A stretch of DNA of 18,866 bases, from the NCBI GenBank assembly GCA_023386495.1, contig JAEWJS010000017.1:1-18866 (forward strand). The letters run 5' to 3'. Positions 1 to 6,843 of the stretch are shown piece after piece. Position 1 is the stretch's first letter. Each line of letters begins with the position of its first letter. The DNA is from Bacillota bacterium (GTDB taxonomy: Bacteria; Bacillota; Bacilli; Paenibacillales; Paenibacillaceae). The translations under genes were made by a program, and so were the position numbers. Under the pieces are notes generated by a model. The model did no database searches. It saw only the letters and a program-made list of their open reading frames with translations, and had not been told where the DNA came from.

Positions 1-2
1 TA

Positions 3-35
3 AGGCCGCAGCTCCCTTTCCGGGAACTGCGGCCT
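3..35 (-). terminator. Hairpin at the end of the yheC/yheD-like operon
   Basis: Bases 3-16 pair with 22-35 around a 5-base loop, giving a 14-bp GC-rich stem with one mismatch (C12 against A26). It lies 31 bases past the stop codon of the last ATP-grasp gene, where an operon terminator is expected. Read on the minus strand, the stem runs off into the window edge after TTA, so the U-tract cannot be checked. On the plus strand no T-run follows, so it could serve only the minus strand or an upstream converging gene. Confidence 0.7.
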
Positions 36-66
36 ATTCATGTTGAGCCCCTGATTCAATGACCTC

Positions 67-1257
67 CTACGCCAAACTCTCCGAGTCCGCGGAGCTCTCG
101 CTTCTCGTATCCTGCGCCGTAAGGTCGTCTCTGCCTGTGCCGGTCTTGAGCTTGCTCCTGCGGGTGCGATTCTTATAGAGCCAGAGCGCATACTCGAGCG
201 GTCGGACGATCGCGAGCCGGTACGTCTCCATGTCGCCGGACTTGGCGAATACCTCGCGGGCCGGCTTCGGATTCACCTCGAGCAGCCAGATATGGCCGTT
301 CTTGTCGATCGCAAGGTCAAGCGCCAGCTCGCATAGACTCTCGTAAGAGGCTTCAAGGTGGCGAGCGACGTCCACGCCGAATTGCTCGGCTTGCGCCTTC
401 ACCCTCGCCGCCCTGCTGTCGCTGCCGAGCCATTGGCGCAGCAACGTCTCCATCTGCGCGGCGCGGCCGCCGCCATGCAGGTTCGACGTGACGCTGCCCG
501 GCGCGCCGATCCGGCCGGCGCAGCCGGTAACCGTCCATTCCCCTCTGCCGTTCTTCTGCACCAGCATGCGGTAGTCATGCACCCGCCCGTTGTCCAGCTT
601 CAGCTGGATGCCCTGCTGGATCAAGTAGCGGTTGCTCTTCAAGTTCCATTTGGCGAGATGGGCGGACAGCGAGGCGGGCGACACGCGCATCGGACGGATA
701 ATGTGCCGATTCTGCGCCCTGCCTTGGATCAGCAGCTTGCTGCCTTCGATCCGCTGGATGCGGAGAATGCCGCGCCCCCCCGTACCGTTAGCAGGCTTCA
801 GATAGAGCAGCGAGTATTTGCGCACCATATCGGACAGCTCCTTGCCCGAATCGTAGAGCCGCGTCATCGGCAGATGGCTGCGGAAGCGCGATTCGCGCAG
901 CAGCGTGCGATACACCGTCCATTTGTTGCGCATCGGCCGATTCAGGAAGAGATGTCCGGCGTAACGGGCTCTGAAGCGCTTAAGGAGCTCGAATCGCCTG
1001 CTTTTCTGAATGCGGCACCGGTCAAAAATCATCGTCGGAAGCGCCATCCATTTCCGTGACCATTTTTTCGAGGAGGGGTCGTAAATCATCGCATGGATGC
1101 GGTGCTGGCGCTCGTTCACATCCTCCGGCGTGAAGACGACGATATCCAGCCCCATCCGTTTGCCCAGCACCGTCATTTTCTGGTAGACCGGGCGCTCCTC
1201 CAGATGTCCCTTGTCGTTCAAGTAGAGCGTAAGAATGCCCAATATGGGCTGCGCCAT
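67..1257 (-). CDS. YheC/YheD-family ATP-grasp protein, short form (396 aa)
   Basis: Predicted ATP-grasp ligase of the YheC/YheD family, whose B. subtilis members are endospore coat-associated; the reaction and substrate are unknown. The N-terminus opens with the family's ILGILTLYLNDKG segment (5-17). The ATP-binding lysine and glycine loop are YLKPANGTGGRG (152-163). The central block has QQGI (214-217), DYRMLVQK (228-235) and a SNLHGGG loop (258-264). The metal-binding end is WLLEVNPKP (324-332). All key residues look intact. The last 30 residues are polar and Ser/Asp-rich, probably a disordered tail. Translation starts at an ATG with GGGGAG ten bases upstream, inside the end of the GNAT-like gene, whose stop is only 3 bases away. 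It is the last gene of the operon and the third short-form copy. Family assignment is firm; which paralogue equals B. subtilis yheC cannot be settled here. Confidence 0.93.
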   Translation of the reverse strand: MAQPILGILTLYLNDKGHLEERPVYQKMTVLGKRMGLDIVVFTPEDVNERQHRIHAMIYDPSSKKWSRKWMALPTMIFDRCRIQKSRRFELLKRFRARYAGHLFLNRPMRNKWTVYRTLLRESRFRSHLPMTRLYDSGKELSDMVRKYSLLYLKPANGTGGRGILRIQRIEGSKLLIQGRAQNRHIIRPMRVSPASLSAHLAKWNLKSNRYLIQQGIQLKLDNGRVHDYRMLVQKNGRGEWTVTGCAGRIGAPGSVTSNLHGGGRAAQMETLLRQWLGSDSRAARVKAQAEQFGVDVARHLEASYESLCELALDLAIDKNGHIWLLEVNPKPAREVFAKSGDMETYRLAIVRPLEYALWLYKNRTRRSKLKTGTGRDDLTAQDTRSESSADSESLA

Positions 1258-1260
1258 CTG

Positions 1261-1617
1261 TTATTCACTCCCCGTAAGCCGTGTCTGGTCGCAGTGAAGC
1301 TTGCCGATACGCGTGACGAGCGCGCGCCGCAGCTTGCTGCCGATCTCATGCCCGCGGGCTGCCGGATGCGTCACGACGATGCAGCACGCACGGCCCCAGT
1401 CCACAGCGGCAGCGATGCCGAGCAATCGGCCCGAGTCGCGCAGGACGGCGATGGCCGCCCCGCTCGTATCCGGATAGCCAAGCGCGACCGGATCCAGGTC
1501 GGCTAACAAACGGCGGCACTCGGCTGTCAGGCAGCCCTCGCCGTGCTTCGCCATGTAGGCGAGCAGCCTGCTGCGATGGAGGATCCATTTCATCGGCGTG
1601 ACATACCGAATCTCCAT
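1261..1617 (-). CDS. Minimal GNAT-like N-acetyltransferase (118 aa)
   Basis: Small protein with the core of a GNAT fold. A strand pair (AAIAVLRDSGRLLGIAAAVD, 54-73) is followed by a motif A-like acetyl-CoA loop, VVTHPAARGHEIGSKL (81-96), where R88-G89-x-x-I92-G93 resembles the R/Q-x-x-G-x-G/A pyrophosphate loop. At 118 residues it is shorter than usual GNAT domains (about 140-160) and stops soon after the motif A helix, so motif B is missing or highly reduced. The start is the ATG at 1617, which overlaps the stop of the upstream ATP-grasp gene as TAATG and suggests translational coupling. A longer open frame reaching 1749 would run through the upstream gene and was not used. The frame overlies no other gene and sits in phase with operon structure, so it is probably real. 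The acetyl acceptor is unknown; it may be inactive or work with a partner. Confidence 0.7.
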   Translation of the reverse strand: MEIRYVTPMKWILHRSRLLAYMAKHGEGCLTAECRRLLADLDPVALGYPDTSGAAIAVLRDSGRLLGIAAAVDWGRACCIVVTHPAARGHEIGSKLRRALVTRIGKLHCDQTRLTGSE

Positions 1618-2771
1618 TAGCCGCCGCCTGCCTTTTTCCGCTTCTGCTTGAGCAGGTATTGCCCGTATTGGAAAATGCGCTCCAGCGATTTTTGCCGGAT
1701 ATGCGGTTCGTCGAACTTCATCGGCTTCGAATTCGCCTCGAAGAACCATATGCCTCCCGTGCGGTCGACGCCAAGGTCCATGGACATCTCGCCGAGCACT
1801 TGCCCGGAGCTGCGCTCGATCTGCCGGGCGATCAACAGCGCGGCGTTCTTGGCCTTGACCATGAGCTTGCGTGCCTGGTCCGTTCCGAAGGAGCCGACGA
1901 GCATCTTATCGGGATCCTCGATGCTGCCGCCTCGCGGCACATGCGTCGTGATGCTCGTCGTTCCCGCGACGCGTGCGCCTATGCCCGTGATGTCCCATTG
2001 GCCGCGCTGATTCTTCTGCAGCAGCGCCCTGAGATCGAATTGCCGATCGCTGACCGCGGCGAGCTCGATGCCCTGCTGCGCAATATAGGCTTCGCCGGCG
2101 CTCTGCTTCTTGATCTGCAGCCAGAGACTGCTGAGCGTGCTGCACCGGTAGGTCCGGCTCTTCCGCCGCTGCTGCATCTTCAGCCGATACGGAAGCTGCT
2201 TATCGGGATGAACCCTCACCGACATGATGCCGACGCCTGCCTTGCCGCTGATCGGCTTCAGGTAGAGGAACGGATGCTGCTGCAGCATCCGCCTCAGACC
2301 GATCCGCGACACGAGCTTACGCGTCGCGGGAATGTAAGGCTTCGTTGACTTGGACAGATTCAACCATTCGAATAAACTCCATTTATTGAAGAAGGCGGGG
2401 TTGAACAGCCGGATCGACGGATGCTTGAGGCATGCCGCGATCTTCCTGCGAACGTCCGGCTGCATCTCGTCTTCCCGCATCGGCACCCGGTTATAGACGA
2501 TGTCCGGGAGCGGGAATTGCCCTTTATACCAGGTCGCCGTGTCCTCTGCATAGCTGTATCCCATAATACGCGTCCTGCTCAGCTTCAGCTGTCTGGTCGT
2601 CACGACATACACGGTGAAGCCGTGCTGACTGCCTGCCTGGATGATATCGGCGAAGTTGGCGCGATTGCCGCGGAATAGCTGAACATCATCCTCTACGGTA
2701 AGAATGGCTAAGACCGGCTTCTTGGCTTGCACGTGTCCGTAAGCCTCTTGACTCGGAACTGGGTGCTCCAT
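1617..2771 (-). CDS. YheC/YheD-family ATP-grasp protein, short form (384 aa)
   Basis: ATP-grasp family member lacking the extra N-terminal domain of YheD. The N-terminal region has PVLAILTVEDD (19-29) and LPDIVYNRVP (88-97). The ATP lysine/glycine loop is YLKPISGKAGVG (170-181). The central block has AQQGIEL (231-237), DLRALLQK (246-253) and TTHVPRGGS (275-283). The metal-binding end is WFFEANSKP (342-350). The ATG at 2771 is preceded by GGAGGAGGG seven bases upstream and overlaps the previous stop as TGATG, which fixes the start. An ATG 39 bases further upstream lies inside the previous gene without such a site. The gene ends in KKAGGG, overlapping the GNAT-like start by one base. The TTH-type glycine loop matches the adjacent long-form protein rather than the other short forms. 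Likely role is spore envelope modification; substrate unknown. Confidence 0.92.
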   Translation of the reverse strand: MEHPVPSQEAYGHVQAKKPVLAILTVEDDVQLFRGNRANFADIIQAGSQHGFTVYVVTTRQLKLSRTRIMGYSYAEDTATWYKGQFPLPDIVYNRVPMREDEMQPDVRRKIAACLKHPSIRLFNPAFFNKWSLFEWLNLSKSTKPYIPATRKLVSRIGLRRMLQQHPFLYLKPISGKAGVGIMSVRVHPDKQLPYRLKMQQRRKSRTYRCSTLSSLWLQIKKQSAGEAYIAQQGIELAAVSDRQFDLRALLQKNQRGQWDITGIGARVAGTTSITTHVPRGGSIEDPDKMLVGSFGTDQARKLMVKAKNAALLIARQIERSSGQVLGEMSMDLGVDRTGGIWFFEANSKPMKFDEPHIRQKSLERIFQYGQYLLKQKRKKAGGG

Positions 2772-4144
2772 CAAGCATCCCTCCTCCGAAATCGGCTTAG
2801 GTATAAGCAATGCTCCAAGATGTACTCCATCGAGGCGCGGCCCTGCGACTTGAGCGCGGGGTGCTTAAAGATCGATCGGCCCGGCTTGGCGTTCGCCTCG
2901 AACATCCAGACCTCGCCGTCCTTGTCGATGCCGATATCGAGCCCGAGCTCGCCGAGCGTATGCGGATAATTGCGCTCGATCGCCTCGGACAGCCGTACAG
3001 CTGCTTTCTTCGCCTGCTCGAGCACCTCTGTCGAACGATCGCCGAATGTGCGGCTCAGCGCTTGCTCCGGCGTCATGAGCGAGCCGCCGTTCTTGATGTG
3101 CGTGGTGACGCTCCCTTTCCCGGCTTTCTTGGCCCCGATGCCGACCGCGACCCATTCGTTCTTGCCGTTCTTATGCATGTGGAACCGGAAGTCGATCGGG
3201 CATCCGTCGATCTCGACGAGGCGGATGCCCTGCTGGGCAACGTAGCGGTTCAGCGACGTGCCGTGACGGCCATGGATCATGCGCATCAGACTCTGAAAAG
3301 TCGTGAAACGCAGCAGCACATTCGCGCCATTTTTGCGATAGCGTGCAAAATAGCCTCGTTTCGGATGATACGTGAGACGATAAATCCCTGCCCCGAGACT
3401 GCCGGCCGATGGCTTGAAATAGACGAACTGATGTTTCTCGAGCATTTCTTTGATTTTGTCAGGCGTCGGACCGGATACCGATTCAGGCAGGTGGCGGCCG
3501 CCTTCGACATCGCCGTCTAACAGCTTGTAGACATCGGACTTGTTGAAGAAGCTCCAGTTGAAGAACGGAATTTTTTTGCGGACGAACCGATCCCGCAGGC
3601 CGGAGATCGAGGAGGTCGTCTCCGCGCGTCGGCTCGGAAATCGGTTATAGACGACATCCGGCAGCGGGACAACCTTGCGGTACCAGCCTCCTGAGCTGTT
3701 CAGGAAATAGCCGTTAACGGTATCGTCACTCCAATTGATGTCACGGGGCGTGAAGGCGAAGAAGTAGGCTTTGTTCTCCCCGATTTTGAGCAGCTGCCGG
3801 ATATAACCGGTGCGATTGCCGAACGGCTGCGATGCAGAAGCCGAAGAGGATTCTGTCAATACGCCGATCAACGGGCCGATCTGCACTTCATCGGTGCCGG
3901 TATTGTGAACGTAGACATTGCCCGACTTGGGTACGCGCATCAAGCTGCGGAGCCCGGTCGACAGGTAGAGATGCTTGCCCTGCCTCTTCAAGGGTCTGAC
4001 CGCAGCGGTCGCGATTTCTTTGCCGAGCTTAATCGCAATCCGTTTTTTGCCGGTTAGCTTCAGTTGCTTCAATAGTGCGCTGGATACATAGACGACACGT
4101 TCCGGCTGCTGCGAGAAACGGACATGACAATAAGTTAGACTCAT
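2771..4144 (-). CDS. YheC/YheD-family ATP-grasp protein, long form (457 aa)
   Basis: Long-form member, close in length to B. subtilis YheD (about 450 aa). Residues 1-90 form an extra domain rich in beta strands and basic residues. The conserved junction QIGPLIGVLTES (88-99) leads into the ATP-grasp part. Motifs include LPDVVYNRFP (161-170), YFKPSAGSLGAG (242-253), AQQGIRLVEI (303-312), DFRFHMHK (318-325), TTHIKNGGS (347-355) and WMFEANAKP (413-421). The DFR block reads FHMHK where the other four have the A/M-L-V/L-Q-K pattern, a visible departure next to the active site. The start is the ATG at 4144 with AGGAGG seven bases upstream; a longer frame to 4189 would overlap the previous gene without a site. 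The stop overlaps the next start (TGATG). In B. subtilis YheD associates with the forespore surface; that role is inferred here by homology. Confidence 0.92.
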   Translation of the reverse strand: MSLTYCHVRFSQQPERVVYVSSALLKQLKLTGKKRIAIKLGKEIATAAVRPLKRQGKHLYLSTGLRSLMRVPKSGNVYVHNTGTDEVQIGPLIGVLTESSSASASQPFGNRTGYIRQLLKIGENKAYFFAFTPRDINWSDDTVNGYFLNSSGGWYRKVVPLPDVVYNRFPSRRAETTSSISGLRDRFVRKKIPFFNWSFFNKSDVYKLLDGDVEGGRHLPESVSGPTPDKIKEMLEKHQFVYFKPSAGSLGAGIYRLTYHPKRGYFARYRKNGANVLLRFTTFQSLMRMIHGRHGTSLNRYVAQQGIRLVEIDGCPIDFRFHMHKNGKNEWVAVGIGAKKAGKGSVTTHIKNGGSLMTPEQALSRTFGDRSTEVLEQAKKAAVRLSEAIERNYPHTLGELGLDIGIDKDGEVWMFEANAKPGRSIFKHPALKSQGRASMEYILEHCLYLSRFRRRDA

Positions 4145-4169
4145 GAATGAACCTCCTGCAATTATGCGC

Positions 4170-5351
4170 TTATTCGTGCGGGTCTTCATGGCTTGGTGAG
4201 GTTGCTCTTGCTCTATTGCGCCCCTGGGCGTGCATCAGATATCTTGCATATTGCAGCGGGCGTCTGACGGCAAGGATACGGGTAAGCTCCGTTCCGCTGC
4301 CTCCGAACACGGACCGCCCGGGCTTGGCGTTCGCTTCGATGAGCCACAAGCGGCCGTCCGGCTCAATGCCGTAATCGATGCCCAGCTCGACCAGCCGGCC
4401 GAAAGACTGCTCGAGCCGCTCGGCGACGCGAAGCGAGAGATCGCGAATGTCGCGCTGCAAGCGCTCGGCAGCCGAATCTGCGAAATGTTCCCGGAGGAAA
4501 GGGGCGATCTGGGAGGCGCTGCCTCCCCCGTGCAGATTCGATGTCGCGGTTCCGGCCCTGCCGATCCTCGCGGCTGCCCCCGTGTACCGCCAACGCCCGC
4601 TGCCGTCTTTCTGGACGAGCGCGCGAACGTCGAACGGTTCGCCGCCTGCCAGGTGAAGCCGTAAGAGCGGCTGCACGACATAGGTGCGCCAGCCGGCCAT
4701 GCGTTCCACCGCTGCCTCGATGCGGCTGATGCTCGCCAGCCGTCGCCGATACGGACCGTTCCGCATGCTCCTGCCGGTCACGACCCAGCCATCGTCCGCA
4801 CGGCTGATTGCCAGCGTCCCGCGGCCTTGCATGCCGGAGGACGGCTTCAAGAAGAAGCCGTCCGGATGGGCGGCAAGGAGCGACTCGAGCTGACCGTGCC
4901 CGCTGAACCGGTAAGTTGCGGGCAGCAGATGTCGTAATGCAGGGTCGCGATTCAGCGCGCTGTACACCTCCAGCTTGCCGGGCAGCGTGCCGCCCAGCAT
5001 CGAAGCGCCATGTGCCCGCAATGCTTGCACCGCGCGCCCGGCTGCGATGCGGGCCTTCATGCCGGAGGAGAATCTCCGGTCATAGACGATAGCCGGAATG
5101 GGAGCGGCGGTCTTGACCCAAGTGCCATCCAGCAGCTTGAAGCCCGTTAAGGTGCCGGTCTGTTCCTCCACGTCTCCCGGACCGAATACAAGGAGCGCAA
5201 GGCCGAGCTTAGCAGCCTCCGCAGCGAGCTGGCGGCAGAATCGTTCCTCCGGCATCCGGCCGCCGGCAGGGATCGGATTCCCGCACAGGACGCCGACGAT
5301 CGGGCGATCGGGCTCCCTGCGGAGGCTAGAAGCCTGCCAGATAACGGGCAT
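4170..5351 (-). CDS. YheC/YheD-family ATP-grasp protein, short form (393 aa)
   Basis: Short-form ATP-grasp protein. The family N-terminal strand is PIVGVLCGNP (17-26), with IPAIVYDRRF (85-94) after it. The ATP loop is FFLKPSSGMQGRG (166-178), the middle block DVRALVQK (241-248), the glycine loop SNLHGGGS (271-278) and the metal-binding end WLIEANAKP (336-344). The usual QQGI turn is replaced by VVQPLLRL (225-232), a local change in an otherwise complete domain. The only ATG before the conserved strand is at 5351, which makes the gene overlap the upstream paralogue by 26 bases. No strong ribosome binding site precedes it, so it may depend on translational coupling. A 25-base gap with a strong AGGAGG separates it from the next gene. 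The SNLHGGG loop and the tail pattern near RRPLQYARYL (363-372) place it closest to the paralogue at 67-1257. Confidence 0.91.
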   Translation of the reverse strand: MPVIWQASSLRREPDRPIVGVLCGNPIPAGGRMPEERFCRQLAAEAAKLGLALLVFGPGDVEEQTGTLTGFKLLDGTWVKTAAPIPAIVYDRRFSSGMKARIAAGRAVQALRAHGASMLGGTLPGKLEVYSALNRDPALRHLLPATYRFSGHGQLESLLAAHPDGFFLKPSSGMQGRGTLAISRADDGWVVTGRSMRNGPYRRRLASISRIEAAVERMAGWRTYVVQPLLRLHLAGGEPFDVRALVQKDGSGRWRYTGAAARIGRAGTATSNLHGGGSASQIAPFLREHFADSAAERLQRDIRDLSLRVAERLEQSFGRLVELGIDYGIEPDGRLWLIEANAKPGRSVFGGSGTELTRILAVRRPLQYARYLMHAQGRNRARATSPSHEDPHE

Positions 5352-6693
5352 ACTGCAGCATGATTCTCACCGAAGGCCGGATGCTCGAATCGGTGAGCGG
5401 CGTGTTATCATTCTTGGATGGCTTCGAGTTGACCTCCAGCAGCCAGACGCGGCCGCTGGCATCAAGGGCAAGGTCGATGCCCAGCTCGCCAAAATGGGCT
5501 GGGATGCTCGAGTCGATTCCAGCCGCGATATCGAGCGCGGCGCGCCTGAGCTTGGCGGAAGCAGCGGATCGCGCGCCGGCCGCGACGTTCGATCGCGCTA
5601 CCGCATCCTTGACGGTGCTGAGTGTGCCGCCTCGCGCCAGGTTCGATACGAAGTGCTGGCCGCCCGCGATTCTAGCGACGATCGAGGTGATGGACCAGGC
5701 GCCTGTTGCATTCTTCTGCACAAGCGCGCGAAAGTCGACGGGTCTCCCTTGAATCTCGATCAGATGGAGCCCTTGTTGAATTTGGTAGCGAACGGTCTTC
5801 ATCTTGCCGGAAAGGCTGGCATACAATTTCGCCAGGCTCGGAAATTGCTGCCTCCGCGTGCCCACAGAGGTCGCGTAGTGCGCCTGGTAGGTGCCCGGCG
5901 CCATGCGCGTAATCTTGATGATGCCTTTGCCGAGACTTCCGCGTACCGGCTTCAGAAATACCGAACTATAGCGCGTGCACATCGTCTTCAGCATGGGCAT
6001 GCCTTGCAGCATGTGCGATTCGGGCAGATAGCGTACGAGCGCGCTCGATTTGCGGAGCGCATCGAATACTTCGGACTTGTCGAGGAACTTTTCGTTGAAC
6101 ACATGGGTGCCGTAGCGTGATTTTACTTCTCTTAGAAAATGTTGTACGCTGGGCTTATTCTCCAATTTCCGCATCGTGAGTCGGTTATTGACGACATCTG
6201 GTGCAGGGACCTTGACCTTGCGCCAGCCGTCTGCGAATACCCACGCTTCAAGCGACGAAGTACTTCCTTCGAGCTGGTTGGGCGTGAAAAAATACACATG
6301 CGCGCCTTGAATCGCGCCGGCATCTACCAGTTCTCTGCAGAATTGGGTGATGGCGCCGAACGGCTTATCCGGCGATTGCGGATAATCGCGGCTGACCATG
6401 ACGCCGATCAGCGGACCTAGCGACAGCAGCGAGGCTGCCGGCCGATAGTGAAGCCTGAGCGTCGCCTGACCGTGCAGCCCGAGTCGCTTCGCCAGCGTGT
6501 GGCCGATACGCATGCCGTCATAGCGGCTGACCGCGATGACCTTGACATGGCCGCGGAACGAACCGAAGCGCAGCGTAATCGGCTGTCCGTTAGGGATTTT
6601 CCATTGCTTGACGTACGTCTCGCCCAACATGATCGCGTCGCCTTCGAGGTGGCCGGCGCTTACGACTTGAACGGCGATTTTTGTCTTTGGCAT
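5326..6693 (-). CDS. YheC/YheD-family ATP-grasp protein, long form (455 aa), first gene of operon
   Basis: First gene of the ATP-grasp operon, with the length and architecture of B. subtilis YheD. The extra N-terminal domain (1-90) contains ETYVKQWKIPNGQPITLRFG (25-44). The LGPLIGVMVS junction (92-101) follows. The ATP-grasp motifs are FLKPVRGSLGKG (246-257), QQGLHLIEI (306-314), DFRALVQK (320-327), VSNLARGGT (349-357) and WLLEVNSKP (417-425). The ATG at 6693 has AAGGAG six bases upstream; a longer frame to 6756 extends through a region with no coding look. About 150 bases separate it from the divergent yheB start. B. subtilis yheC and yheD are expressed in the sporulating mother cell, and a mother-cell sigma-factor-like site lies upstream here (6773-6801). 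All ATP-grasp catalytic residues appear present. Confidence 0.92.
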   Translation of the reverse strand: MPKTKIAVQVVSAGHLEGDAIMLGETYVKQWKIPNGQPITLRFGSFRGHVKVIAVSRYDGMRIGHTLAKRLGLHGQATLRLHYRPAASLLSLGPLIGVMVSRDYPQSPDKPFGAITQFCRELVDAGAIQGAHVYFFTPNQLEGSTSSLEAWVFADGWRKVKVPAPDVVNNRLTMRKLENKPSVQHFLREVKSRYGTHVFNEKFLDKSEVFDALRKSSALVRYLPESHMLQGMPMLKTMCTRYSSVFLKPVRGSLGKGIIKITRMAPGTYQAHYATSVGTRRQQFPSLAKLYASLSGKMKTVRYQIQQGLHLIEIQGRPVDFRALVQKNATGAWSITSIVARIAGGQHFVSNLARGGTLSTVKDAVARSNVAAGARSAASAKLRRAALDIAAGIDSSIPAHFGELGIDLALDASGRVWLLEVNSKPSKNDNTPLTDSSIRPSVRIMLQYARYLAGF

Positions 6694-6772
6694 CTTGATC
6701 TCCTTCCATCCCGGCTCTGATTGCGCTTCGCTTGCGCACCCGGAAGGATTGGGCATTCGTTCACGATTACTT

Positions 6773-6801
6773 CATCATATGAGGACATCTATCCCTTGGT
6801 G
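6773..6801 (-). promoter_or_regulatory. Possible sigma-K-type promoter of the ATP-grasp operon
   Basis: On the minus strand CACC (6801-6798) is followed after 16 bases by CATATGATG (6781-6773). The sigma-K pattern is mACm, 16 bases, CATAnnnTA; only the last A is missed. The -10 lies about 80 bases before the ATG at 6693. The same CATATG could also act as the -35 of a sigma-E site, but no good CATACA-like -10 follows at 13-15 bases. The motif is short and could occur by chance, so this is a weak call supported mainly by the sporulation role of the genes. Confidence 0.3.
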
Positions 6802-6843
6802 ATTGGCCTTCATCGATCACTTGCAGAAAAGGACGGGTCGAAT

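Noticed and set aside
358..1059. Long plus-strand open frame opposite the last ATP-grasp gene
   Set aside because: Shadow frame with biased composition; the minus-strand ATP-grasp motifs are clear.
1618..1749. N-terminal extension of the GNAT-like protein (44 more codons)
   Set aside because: It would run through the end of the upstream ATP-grasp coding sequence; the TAATG-coupled ATG at 1617 gives a compact protein starting at a plausible first strand.
6721..6843. Upstream start for YheB adding 41 residues
   Set aside because: The extension is not like a DUF445 N-terminus and covers the divergent promoter region; the ATG at 6844 begins directly before the conserved first helix.
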